Origin: Scolanthus callimorphus
Taxonomy: Eukaryota > Cnidaria > Anthozoa > Actiniaria > Edwardsiidae
DNA: 64,000 nucleotides
Assembly: GCA_033964015.1 (NCBI GenBank)
Contig: CM066916.1
Coordinates: 30,149,404-30,213,403 of the forward strand
Reading direction: 5' to 3'
Shown here piece by piece: positions 57,701 to 64,000 of the stretch. The first letter of the stretch is position 1. Each line of letters begins with the position of its first letter. The translations under genes and the position numbers were made by a program. Under the pieces are notes generated by a model. That model worked only from the letters and a program-made list of their open reading frames with translations. It made no database searches and had not been told where the DNA came from.

Positions 57701-60700
57701 CTGAAAATTCAAATCGATTTTTGTTAAAAATGAACACCAGCACTAGAACACACATCATCACTTTAGTAAAACTAAAACATCTCGCTGCATTACATCCAAT
57801 ATCTTCCGAGAAAACGATAGTTGAGAATTTGAAAATTTACAGACGTATACCCCCAGTCACAAATCTCTGTAAATTTTCAATTTTCAGACTCTGCTTTCTC
57901 TGCCGACATGGCATTTGGTATAACAAAACGTTTAAGGATTACGTAATGTAGGATACTCTTTCTAGTGCCAGTATTTGATTTTCAGTCAGTGTGAATTTGC
58001 GGCGGCCATTTTGGAAAAGGGTCTATTGAAATCGCATGTCCATCATAGTCAGGTCAAGTTCTATAAAACATTTAGCAAAGGGACATTTTATCTGACAATG
58101 GTCAAGATGGATAGGAGCCTGCTTGAGATACAGGTTTGATACTCGAAAGAGCAGCAACTGCATATAGATTCACAAAAATGTCGATCTTATTTCAACAGAG
58201 GCATGGGTCCACTCAAAACCACCATGGACGTCATTGAAGCGGCTAAGGTGAGTAACGTCTCCGCCATTGTCAGCAGTTATTCTTTGCCATTTGTGCTTGT
58301 AAGAATGTAGGCTAATAACGTCCATGTATTTATGACGGACATTTTCTTTCCCACAGCGAATCGCCAGAGCTGGTGCTAAAATGGACAAACTTGCTCAGCC
58401 AATCGCTGATAAGGTGAGTTATAAAAGTCAATTGTATCTTACGAAACATTTTTGCCGTTAGACTATTAGCGGCGGGAAACGTTTTGCATGACTAGAGCCT
58501 TCAGCATCGGTCCCCTCGTTTTGTCACGCGTTCCAAACGCCTGTTAGTAAGTAGACTTCTTGCAGTCCCTTCTTTGGCGAACATACGTGAAAACGGCGGG
58601 AAAAAAAGCGCGCGAAAAGCCAGAATGGCGTGAAGTGTGAGCGTTTCTCACGAGCGAGTGTTTCTCCCCTGCAGCGCCTTCTCGCGCCTTCGGTTCTCGC
58701 TCGTGCCTTCGGCTCTCGCTCGTGCCTTCGGCTCTCGCTCGTGCCTTCGGTTCTTCAGCCATCGGCGCTCGCTTTTTCACGCGCTCGTTTTCACGGACGT
58801 TCACCAAAGAAGAGACTGAAAGCAGTCTAGCTAGTAAGCTCGTTGTCCAGGCTCATTCTATATTTCTCCCTACTTTCATTTTGGTTACAGCTTCCTATTT
58901 TTCCTAAATTATGCGGTTTTGACAGGAGAAACAGGCGAACTCCGGATGATTTTGCATCAGTATAATCCTCATCATTTTGCGTGCCTGTAAACTTGACAGT
59001 TTCGTTTTTTTTTTCTGAGTTTTTTCGCAAGTTACTAGTATCGCGAAGCGTGGCGATTTACAGCTGAAATCGTTGCATCGCGACCCGCGTTTTCAAAACA
59101 TCGATTTGTCAAATCTTATGAGCCAATCAGATTCTTGCCCTGTTTCGCCTAGTGCAGTCGCCTGGCTTTCTGTCGCGACGTTGTCTGGTTTTAGTTCAGA
59201 GGGAAGCCAGTTGACTGCACTAGACGAAACAGGGCAAGAGTTTTATTTTCGATTCATTGGCTCAGATAGTTTGATTGGCGGAACAGCAAAGTAAAAGAGC
59301 AAAACACAATTTGATGGTTTTTCAAAACGTTGGTCGCGATGCAACGGTTTTAGCTGTAAATGATGCGACGTACTGAACCTGTTGTATTGTATTGCAGTGC
59401 CCTGACTCGACGTCCAAAAACGACTTGTTGGCGTACATGCAGCGCATCGCCTTGTACTCACACCAGCTGACTATCACGAGCCGCGTCAAGGCCGACGTCC
59501 AGATGATCAGTGGTGAACTTGTAGTATCTGGGGTAAGAACCAATCAAATGCTAGTATGTGAATGTAAATGTCTAGTGACCGACTCTCCGCACTTGCAGTC
59601 CGTAAGCTGAATTACGCTGGGTCTCACGGCGCTAATGGCTGCCAAGCGGTCGTAAGCACAGACACCTGAGGATGATCACTCCCGAGTCCTATTGGTTATT
59701 TAACGTCCCTCTGGTTCAGGTTAATGTACATGTACATGTACATAAAGTACATGTGAGAAACGGGACCTACGGTTAGAAGACGCGAAGGTCTAACCATTTG
59801 CAGTATTGGCATCCACTTGCTGACAGAACAATGAACTCGAAATTTTGTTAACTATACTCGGCAAAGCCTCGTGTAATATTTTTTAAATTTCTCGTTCATT
59901 GTACTTTCAGCGCGTGCGTGTATTTGTAATTATAAAATAGCTAAGATAGTACGCGCGCTCTGATTGGTTGGGAGCTGTGCATTCTCACATTTTAAACGCA
60001 CGGCACATGTAATGCTATTTAATAAAAGCAATAAAAAGCGGATTTCTGTGGTTTATTTAAGCATTAGAGCACAATGCGCTTTCTATGACTTTATCGGCGA
60101 AATAGAGCACGCGTGATGTTGGGAGAGATACGCGAACGTTGCAAAATCGGCTTTTATAATATAGCGGGGGAGAACCATTACTTTATCGGTGAAATAGAGC
60201 ATAGATTTGGACCAATCAGAGCGTGTGTTATATCGTAGGTATGAGGCTCGTGAGTTTCAAACTTTTCTCGTGTTTTTCCAGCATCACAAGTGCGTTCATC
60301 ACATTATAAACCACGGAAATCCGCTTTTTATTGCTTAAACAAAACACCCAGCAAAGTCTCTAACCCATAACTGAAATGCGTTGTTATTTTGTCTGTTTTA
60401 GTTGGATAGTGCCACATCTCTGATCACCTCGGCCAGGAACCTGATGAATGCTGTGATCTTGACTGTCAAGGCCTCTTATGTCGCCTCCACCAAGGTAGCG
60501 TGTTCAATGTTCACATCTCCTATGATAATAACTATAGCAAGCATTGTGGCGTATTATCCCGGGCTCCAATGAACATTTTGGCAGGCTCTAATATATCAGA
60601 GCCCGCGTGAGTCAATCGGCGTTGATGATGACCGCAATAAATTATTGTTTTTGTACTCAATGCACTCCAAAGTTATAATAATAGTAATGTAGTTGATGTT

Positions 60701-61617
60701 CTTGGGCGTAAATGTGCTTTGGGCCCTTCTCAGTGCTCATTTTATCCCTCGTTCGCTGAGTCGGGCCCACAAATATTTACGCCCGCGAACATCAACTATA
60801 TTGTTTTAGTATAGAACGATTTTAAGGCCTGATTTTTTATGGAAGGAGCTAGCCCTTTAAGAGGGTTAGACAGTTTCTGGTCTGCTTGCCGACCTTGCCG
60901 AATTCACGACTGATACTTTTTGAGTTGTGTTGATATGAGCAGACGGCTTGGCACGGTTGCCGAGATCTCGTCTGCTCGAAATGAGATCCCGTTAACCGGT
61001 CCCGCCCGCCTCGCTCATATAAACACGACATAAATTTTATAAGGAAAACAGTTGTGGCACAAGGCCTCCCTGCAGATCGGCAGACAAGGCCTCCCTGCGT
61101 TGATGTAACTGTCTGGCCCGCTTGTAAAGGTGAATTGCCTCCATGTCAACAGGCCCTCGTAATTTCAAGCAACAATGCTCTCTACATGTGTTCAATGCAA
61201 GTACGCCCTGATTACTTTTTCGTCACTTGGCGCACTTCTAAACATTTCCATCTTCTCGTGCTGTCCAACTATCTTCAACTTCGCACGCTAGCAAACTAGC
61301 GCTGGGTAATTACTTTTTATGCAGTTGAAAGCAAGCAAGGGTAACACTAGCAATGGTGAATTTAGCTGATGTTAAGTAAGACAAGTTGCTTATGAGTAAT
61401 GGTATTTTCCCTTTCGCAGCACAAGTCCGGCAGTGTCAAATCTCCATCAGTAACATGGCGCATGCGCGCCCCAGAGAAGAAACCGCTGGTCCATCTCGAC
61501 AGCGACGACCGGCTCACAGACTTACAGAGATCCGAGAAAGTCCGCCAAGCGTCGCCGATACAAGCACTTAGTGAATTTGACACTCACGAAGAGAGACGAA
61601 GGCCTGACTTTTACTAG
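42018..61617 (+). CDS. CTNNA: Alpha-catenin with two inserted ILEI/PANDER domains (26 exons)
   Basis: Links the beta-catenin/cadherin complex to F-actin at cell junctions. Exons: 42018-42146, 43586-43775, 44568-44734, 45221-45339, 46369-46458, 46884-47057, 47179-47382, 47931-48020, 48448-48600, 49393-49485, 49666-49822, 50474-50674, 51420-51523, 51720-51767, 52066-52177, 52545-52811, 53768-53970, 54699-54962, 55943-56149, 56815-56951, 57432-57613, 58199-58247, 58357-58413, 59398-59532, 60402-60494, 61420-61617. All junctions are GT-AG with matching phases. About 1,274 aa against roughly 900 in vertebrates. N domain (KWDPKTLEIRTRSVEKALEP; FADDPCSSNKRITMVRAARA), M domain (DSFLETNLPLL; WEKQVRVLTEAVDDITSID; VYEGIRDIRRAV), ILEI domains about 678-991, actin-binding domain (WDESGNEIIVLAKKMCMMMM; LITSARNLMNAVILTVKASY), tail MRAPEKKPLV and SPIQALSEF. 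One-base losses near 45293 (exon 4) and 53822 (exon 17) are presumed assembly errors. Confidence 0.95.
43914..44172. mobile_element. 259-bp palindromic MITE (TACAGCCG ends), copy 2, in alpha-catenin intron 2
   Basis: Same length and nearly same sequence as 5517-5775, including the central accaatcagagagg. Terminal TACAGCCG / CGGCTGTA. High similarity of the two copies implies recent amplification. Confidence 0.9.
44173..44480. mobile_element. Foldback element next to the 259-bp MITE
   Basis: ggtctgtacgggaaatatct (44194) is mirrored by gatatttcccgtacagacc (44280-44298). Outside it ttcgtttattatatggct is mirrored by agccatataataaatgg near 44460-44476. Two nested hairpins, as at 39647. Confidence 0.6.
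48175..48310 (+). repeat. Degenerate GGGATCC short repeats
   Basis: Irregular recurrence of gggatc(c/t) every 10-20 bases in alpha-catenin intron 8. A similar patch of gatcctgactg repeats lies at 5060-5120. Non-coding. Confidence 0.5.
50758..51223. mobile_element. ~466-bp MITE with GGCCGTTTCTCGAAACGCCC ends in intron 12
   Basis: The left terminus ggccgtttctcgaaacgccc plus gagaattctcggg is mirrored at the right (cccgagaattctcggg, cgtttcgagaaacgggc). Further mirrored blocks include aagtttgttttgaaa / tttcaaaacaaag. Non-coding. Confidence 0.85.
52066..52177 (+). CDS. CTNNA: Alpha-catenin exon 15: Ala-rich linker before the ILEI cassette
   Basis: 112 nt, phase 0 in and phase 1 out. Reads RGPSSPIVMEDASAQALFAE, then AQAKAREQAAYDALKAS. 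It has no counterpart that I recognise in vertebrate alpha-catenins, where GIRDIRKAV is followed by an acidic phosphorylated linker. The Ala/Gln/Glu-rich stretch could form a single helix acting as a spacer. Its phase-1 end can join either exon 16 (ILEI) or exon 20 directly. Confidence 0.85.
52545..53970 (+). CDS. CTNNA: Alpha-catenin exons 16-17: first ILEI/PANDER-like domain
   Basis: Exon 16 (267 nt) reads KVQIELRGEGGDDEGGMGSA, SIRVNGAEYCPAKTGHNVVV, LDPTGEVLVAKNFNTNAGEG, AEMARFLEDLPDDHTVLVAS and QDLNGREQ. Exon 17 (203 nt) reads NNAHLAAKALEAMGVPKG, then in the next frame TYKSSIAFAGCTGPTKRYWS, RPRYQGPSIIATIIPTPAA. The pattern G-HNVVVLD-TGEV-F-T, then a small-residue FL--LP--T-VL-A helix/strand, then -AL--(M)G, SIAFAG-TG and a final strand is that of the ILEI/PANDER (FAM3) fold, also present in POMGNT1 and CEMIP/TMEM2 proteins. 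About 157 aa. One G appears missing in exon 17 near 53822; restoring it recovers the phase-1 exon end. Only two cysteines are present, so the FAM3 disulfides are not conserved, which suits a cytosolic setting. Confidence 0.85.
52934..53196. mobile_element. ~263-bp MITE with AGAGCGG ends, copy 2, in intron 16
   Basis: aaaatagagcggttttcaca and gactgtcgtg at the left are mirrored by gacagtcatgtgaaatccgc and tctatt at the right. Inside, agccaatcagaat and gattggctgagaaaaa mirror each other. Related to 41313-41561. Confidence 0.75.
54699..56149 (+). CDS. CTNNA: Alpha-catenin exons 18-19: second ILEI/PANDER-like domain
   Basis: Exon 18 (264 nt) reads QIKVAIVAEGADDPNATGRT, SMKINGIERSPMQRGHNVVV, LDNAGNFIMATHFDTADSSK, GEGTKMAKFLDNLPKERMVF and MATQGTT. 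Exon 19 (207 nt) reads AVNDAKGALQRLGATGNPHP, GFHASWAFAGYTGPEGAKWA, KPRYEGPATIYEMIVTPAAE. This copy is the clearer FAM3-like match: the -LGA- helix, the SWAFAG-TG strand and the KPRYEGP segment are intact and in frame. Both domains split at the same point, after the M/VA(T/S)Q strand, by a phase-1 intron, so a two-exon module was duplicated. No cysteine occurs. All four cassette introns are phase 1. Confidence 0.9.
55335..55515. mobile_element. Palindromic AGCCAATCAG MITE, copy 2, in intron 18
   Basis: ctttttctgttacgccagtc and aagccaatcagatccttgcc at the left are mirrored by ggcaaggacctgattggctt and gactggcaggacagaaaaac. The centre carries tagtgcagtc / gactgcacta-type inverted motifs and cgcgacagaaa. 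Confidence 0.75.
56217..56750 (+). repeat. Four degenerate tandem copies of the exon 20 acceptor and 5' half
   Basis: Exon-like segments at 56217-56295, 56384-56466, 56526-56608 and 56667-56750 each begin after a ctaag/ctag acceptor-like end. They resemble exon 20 up to its YEPGQYSE codons, then diverge at gggttaatg/gggttactg. The full unit (141-167 bp) includes upstream pyrimidine-rich intron sequence ctactcatgactc. Copy 4 is open for 84 nt, starts and could end in phase 1 (G|gttact, weak donor), and would add NMLQDSEAEGGVSDYEPVSD plus seven residues. Copies 2 and 3 are each one base short. They are either relics of unequal crossing-over or little-used alternative exons. Confidence 0.8.
56815..56951 (+). 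CDS. CTNNA: Alpha-catenin exon 20: acidic Tyr-rich linker
   Basis: 137 nt, phase 1 in and phase 0 out. Reads MLHDSEAEGGVSDYEPVSDY, then EPGQYSEYDDYEDDSTKSLS and KRSAR. It occupies the place of the acidic phosphorylated linker between the M and actin-binding domains of vertebrate alpha-catenins (a known casein-kinase target region) and has plausible Ser/Tyr phosphorylation sites in acidic context. A phosphorylation role is inferred from position and composition. Confidence 0.88.
56976..57022 (+). repeat. (AAC)n microsatellite in intron 20
   Basis: Interrupted caacaacaacaa tract 20-70 bp after the exon 20 donor. The Leu-rich minus-strand frame is a by-product. Confidence 0.9.
57432..61617 (+). 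CDS. CTNNA: Alpha-catenin exons 21-26: F-actin-binding domain and tail
   Basis: About 237 residues, SLFRALPEAEKIKIEELAEG to the stop at 61615-61617. Strongly conserved helices: WDESGNEIIVLAKKMCMMMM EMSDFTRG (split across the exon 21/22 junction), IARAGAKMDKLAQPIADKCP, DLLAYMQRIALYSHQLTITS, LDSATSLITSARNLMNAVIL and TVKASYVASTK. Exon 26 carries the alpha-catenin-specific tail VTWRMRAPEKKPLV ... SPIQALSEF and then a short extension HEERRRPDFY. All frames are intact. This five-helix bundle binds F-actin under tension. Exons 22-23 are only 49 and 57 nt. Confidence 0.95.
57675..58028. mobile_element. 354-bp MITE with CAATAGACGCTTTTCC ends in intron 21
   Basis: The left end caatagacgcttttccaaaa tggccgc is mirrored by gcggccattttggaaaaggg and tctattg. 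The inner segment gagaatttgaaaatttacag is mirrored by tctgtaaattttcaattttc. Non-coding. Confidence 0.85.
58678..58756 (+). repeat. 19-bp tandem repeat, ~4 copies, in intron 23
   Basis: Unit ctcgctcgtgccttcggct repeats head to tail. The Arg/Ala/Ser-rich frames in this interval on both strands come from it and are not genes. Confidence 0.9.
59056..59361. mobile_element. 306-bp palindromic AGCCAATCAG MITE, copy 3, in intron 23
   Basis: atttacagctgaaatcgttg and catcgcgac at the left are mirrored by gtcgcgatgcaacggtttta and gctgtaaat. Internal agccaatcagattcttgccc, tagtgcagtc and their inverses match copies 1 and 2. It ends 36 bp before exon 24 starts, so it supplies sequence in the branch-point zone of that intron. 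Confidence 0.85.
59600..59810 (-). mobile_element. SINE body fragment, copy 2 (reverse)
   Basis: Read on the minus strand it matches the body of the 22089-22480 SINE: ccaatactgcaaatggttag, accttcgcgtcttc, accgtaggtcccg and gaaccagagggacgtt. The tRNA-like head with A and B boxes is degenerate or missing. acatgtacatgtacat is a small local repeat inside. Confidence 0.65.
59930..60245. repeat. Inverted-repeat sequence in intron 24
   Basis: Paired motifs: gcgctctgattggttgggag against ggaccaatcagagcgtgtgt, and repeated ctttatcggcgaaatagagc / ctttatcggtgaaatagagc. Probable diverged foldback element with tandem subrepeats. Non-coding. Confidence 0.5.
60688..60806. repeat. Hairpin in intron 25
   Basis: tgtagttgatgttcttgggc (60690) is mirrored by gcccgcgaacatcaactata (60781-60800), with gggcccttctcag / ctgagtcgggccc inside. 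Confidence 0.65.
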
Positions 61618-62600
61618 ATCCACGTTTTTACTGCAACGCACTTGTCGTCGTCTTCTTTCGGGCACGAGTCCCAGGAATGACCTCGGGGATTATGAAACAA
61701 GCGAGATTTTCCCCGCGGTCAGGACGAGGTATCCCGAGGGTGCTACCCGTAGGTCTCGTCCGCCGCCCTTGACAACCTTGCAATTCACTCCCCTCCCCTC
61801 TCCCCTGTCTCTCCCGCCTTTCCTCCCATCTGTACCAAAGTGTAGAAAGTTTACCATTTCCAGATCACTCTACCATCTGGCCTTGGTCAACTGAGGGGTC
61901 GATCCCAGAGAAGCCGATTGCAAGTTCATAACTTTTCTAACCAATAGTTTAATAGGTAATTCATAGTTAGGCTTTAACACTTGTAAGTTTTTACAACGAA
62001 TGAGTGAAAATAAGCGAGTCTGCTACAAACCCTTGTCACTCCTATAGTTATCAATATCTATAAATTCTCCCAACAATATCGCAACATTGGCTAACAAACT
62101 GGTGATGAGAATTGAAACCATTATAAACTTGACTGATGACGAATGAGCAGCCTCGTCCCGGGCTTTATGGGCGGTCTTCCTGTGGTAGGTAAAGATGTGA
62201 CGTCACCCGCAGCTCGACTCAGTGTTTACGCTTCTACTCGGCTCATCTACCACAGAGAGCCCGCTCACATCGCCTGACAGGGAAGTATAGTTTGATCAAT
62301 GGATAATTGATACAAAGATGTGCACTTCAAGGAAGTGAGGGTTTACTAGCAGACGTCTTGTTGCATGTAACTTTGCTCGAGAAAACCAGGGCGTTCGTTA
62401 TCCTCAGTGAGCAAGACCCCTGCGTTCGAGGATGGGCGTTCGATCTGTGGCTTGAGCTCGGTCAAGACACGGCGAATCACGATGTTCTCTTGTAAAACAA
62501 ATGTAAACCTAGTTTAGTAGGCAATAATCAATGGGTTATTTGTAGTAGCTACTTTAATCATGCAAATTAGATGTTATATTTTTCAGAATAAAAAAATTCC
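61618..62600 (+). other. Probable alpha-catenin 3' UTR
   Basis: Follows the stop. Early part is pyrimidine-rich (61780-61840). AATAAA occurs at 62587-62592 and another at about 62707, either of which could direct polyadenylation. No second gene seen; open frames here lack domains. Confidence 0.4.
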
Positions 62601-63440
62601 CAGTGATAAGACACGAAGAGAATAGTGTTGTAGGAATCTTGACAATTTGCAAATGCACTTGTAACAGCTAGGTGATGTAGTGCTTCAGCTGATAACAAAA
62701 GGGTGAAATAAAAAGGCTTAGTGAATATAGTCGATGTTTCTTTGTATTTTCCCAGACATCAATTGCTCTTAGGGCATATTTTTATCCCGGGAGGGGGACT
62801 CCCATATTTTTGGGGCGGGGGTGCTCGTCGTACCTTTTAGGGTTTAAAATCAGGCCTCTGGTACCTCTTAGGGGTTAATTTCGAAAACTTGCAATTCCCC
62901 CCCCCCCCCCCCCCCGGGATTTTTATTAACTATAGTTGTGCGTGTTCCGTGTCGTGTCCACACCCTACGGTTTTGTGTCGTGTCGTGTCAAAGCATTTTG
63001 ATTGGTTGATCATAGATTCATTTCACGTGATGTGATTGGCCTAATTTTCACGAGCAGGCGAGGTTCCGTGCCGTGAACGTACGTGCCAATTGCCGTGCCT
63101 TTTCATATAAATAGCGCTGCTCACAGATTCTAGTATTAGATCACGATACTCGGCAGAGAAACAATGCCTCTGAAATCCCATTCAGCAGAATAGTCCGGTC
63201 ATTTTACGTGAATAATAAGGCTAACCCGCAACAAATTGCAACAGTACAAATCTCAACGGATTTAGACTCTATTATACTCACTTAATAACATATCAAAAGT
63301 CGTCCAAAATACCGATACGGCAACATCTCGAAAAAGGGATTTATTCAAAGCAATCGGAAACAGCTTTCTTCGCCATATTGGCTTTTGTTATTAATGAGGT
63401 TTACGGCACTTAAAGCTCTACGCTGATGAAACTAGTTCTG
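62601..63440. other. Downstream spacer
   Basis: Contains a transposon-end-like G/C-run block (62787-62920, gggagggggactccc ... a C-run ... gggatt) and a short tandem of gtgtcgtgtc (62950-62990). No gene recognised. Confidence 0.45.
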
Positions 63441-63442
63441 GA

Positions 63443-63963
63443 CTGTAACGCGTCACGGGCACACAACGGGGCTGTTCCTCAAAAAAGCTGTTCCTCACCC
63501 CCTTTCGCTACTGGCTGGCAAAAATTCATCGCGGCCTCTTGCTGGCTGGCAAAAAATCATCGCTTCCGGTTCCTGGCAAAAATTTATGCATATCGCTTTT
63601 GCTGGGAAACACAAGTTGCTCATGGATGTTGAAAAATGAAATTTTAAGTGACAGTACTTAAAAATTCACTTAGTTTAGTGGTCGTTTTTAAATACCCATA
63701 TATTTTTCGGGCTTCCTGTGGTAATGTTACTCCTGGCTGGGAAAATTTTTTTAATTGTCCTGCTGGCTAGGAAATTTTTTTGACACGCAACTGCTGGCTG
63801 GGAAAAAATGAGACCCTCTACTGGCAAAAAGGAACAGCTAAATTTTTGCCAGCAACTTTTAAAACATGTATTTATATGCTCTACGTGACTAGAAATGTCC
63901 AAATACGCCATTTAAACGCATTTTAACCAGGGGGGCTCGTTGTGTGCCCGTGACGCGTTACAG
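63443..63963. mobile_element. 521-bp MITE with CTGTAACGCGTCACGGGC ends and TGGCTGG(C/G)AAAA subrepeats
   Basis: ctgtaacgcgtcacgggcac acaacg at the left is mirrored at the right as cgttgtgtgcccgtgacgcg ttacag. The interior has at least seven scattered copies of (c)tggctgg(c/g)aaaaatt in one orientation and the complement (tttttgccag) near the right end. Non-coding. Confidence 0.85.
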
Positions 63964-64000
63964 GTTTATATTCTAACGCTTTCCTTTACATAGAAATGAC

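Noticed and set aside
58544..58830. Arg/Ala/Ser-rich ORFs on both strands
   Set aside because: They result from the 19-bp tandem repeat inside alpha-catenin intron 23.
42018..61617. Alpha-catenin as a pseudogene because of two frameshifts
   Set aside because: All 26 exons keep splice sites, phases and strongly conserved residues, and the same kind of one-base loss affects neighbouring genes.
42018..61617. Vinculin rather than alpha-catenin
   Set aside because: The FADDPCSS, VDDITSIDDFLA and MRAPEKKPLV segments are alpha-catenin-specific, and no proline-rich vinculin neck is present.

Overview
The window is animal genomic DNA. It has spliced genes with GT-AG introns and short exons, many DNA-transposon relics, LINE and SINE fragments, and one nuclear tRNA gene. 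The gene set (alpha-catenin, a CNNM-type metal transporter, and a secreted LamG/D8C/PAN gene), the intron-rich ancestral-looking structure and the dense small inverted-repeat elements suggest a cnidarian, most likely an anthozoan such as a sea anemone. The species call is inference.

Layout. 1-11.2 kb is almost all repeats: a 916-bp element with CAGGGTCC ends, a large repeated block at 3.45-7.23 kb, hairpin elements and a LINE scrap. 11.2-22.9 kb (minus strand) holds exons of a multidomain extracellular protein: two LamG-like jelly-roll domains, each from a 202-nt plus ~310-nt exon pair, then a D8C (uromodulin/OIT3-type) exon and a PAN/Apple exon. Its introns contain a LINE, a 1,055-bp palindromic element, a SINE and an exact 281-bp duplication. 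23-32.7 kb is again repeats, including a diverged second copy of the 3.45-7.23 kb block and an inverted-repeat element carrying a 36-bp tandem array. 32.86 kb has a tRNA-Ile(GAT) on the minus strand. 33.05-37.74 kb (plus) is a three-exon CNNM gene with DUF21 membrane domain, CBS pair, CNBH domain and acidic tail. 42.02-61.62 kb (plus) is a 26-exon alpha-catenin gene.

The standout is alpha-catenin. Four extra exons (52545-56149) between the M domain and the actin-binding domain encode two tandem ILEI/PANDER (FAM3-type) domains, a fold otherwise familiar from secreted or lumenal proteins. Every intron within and flanking the cassette is phase 1, so it can be gained or skipped without breaking frame. 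Just downstream, exon 20 (an acidic, Tyr-rich linker) is preceded by four degenerate copies of its acceptor and 5' half at a 141-167 bp spacing.

Reading the exons against their families exposes seven clear single-base frame breaks (six losses, one gain), mostly in short homopolymers. They hit three otherwise conserved genes, so I read them as assembly or consensus errors rather than gene decay. Protein lengths below assume these breaks are artefacts. Gene models come from family conservation and splice signals only; no transcript data were available.
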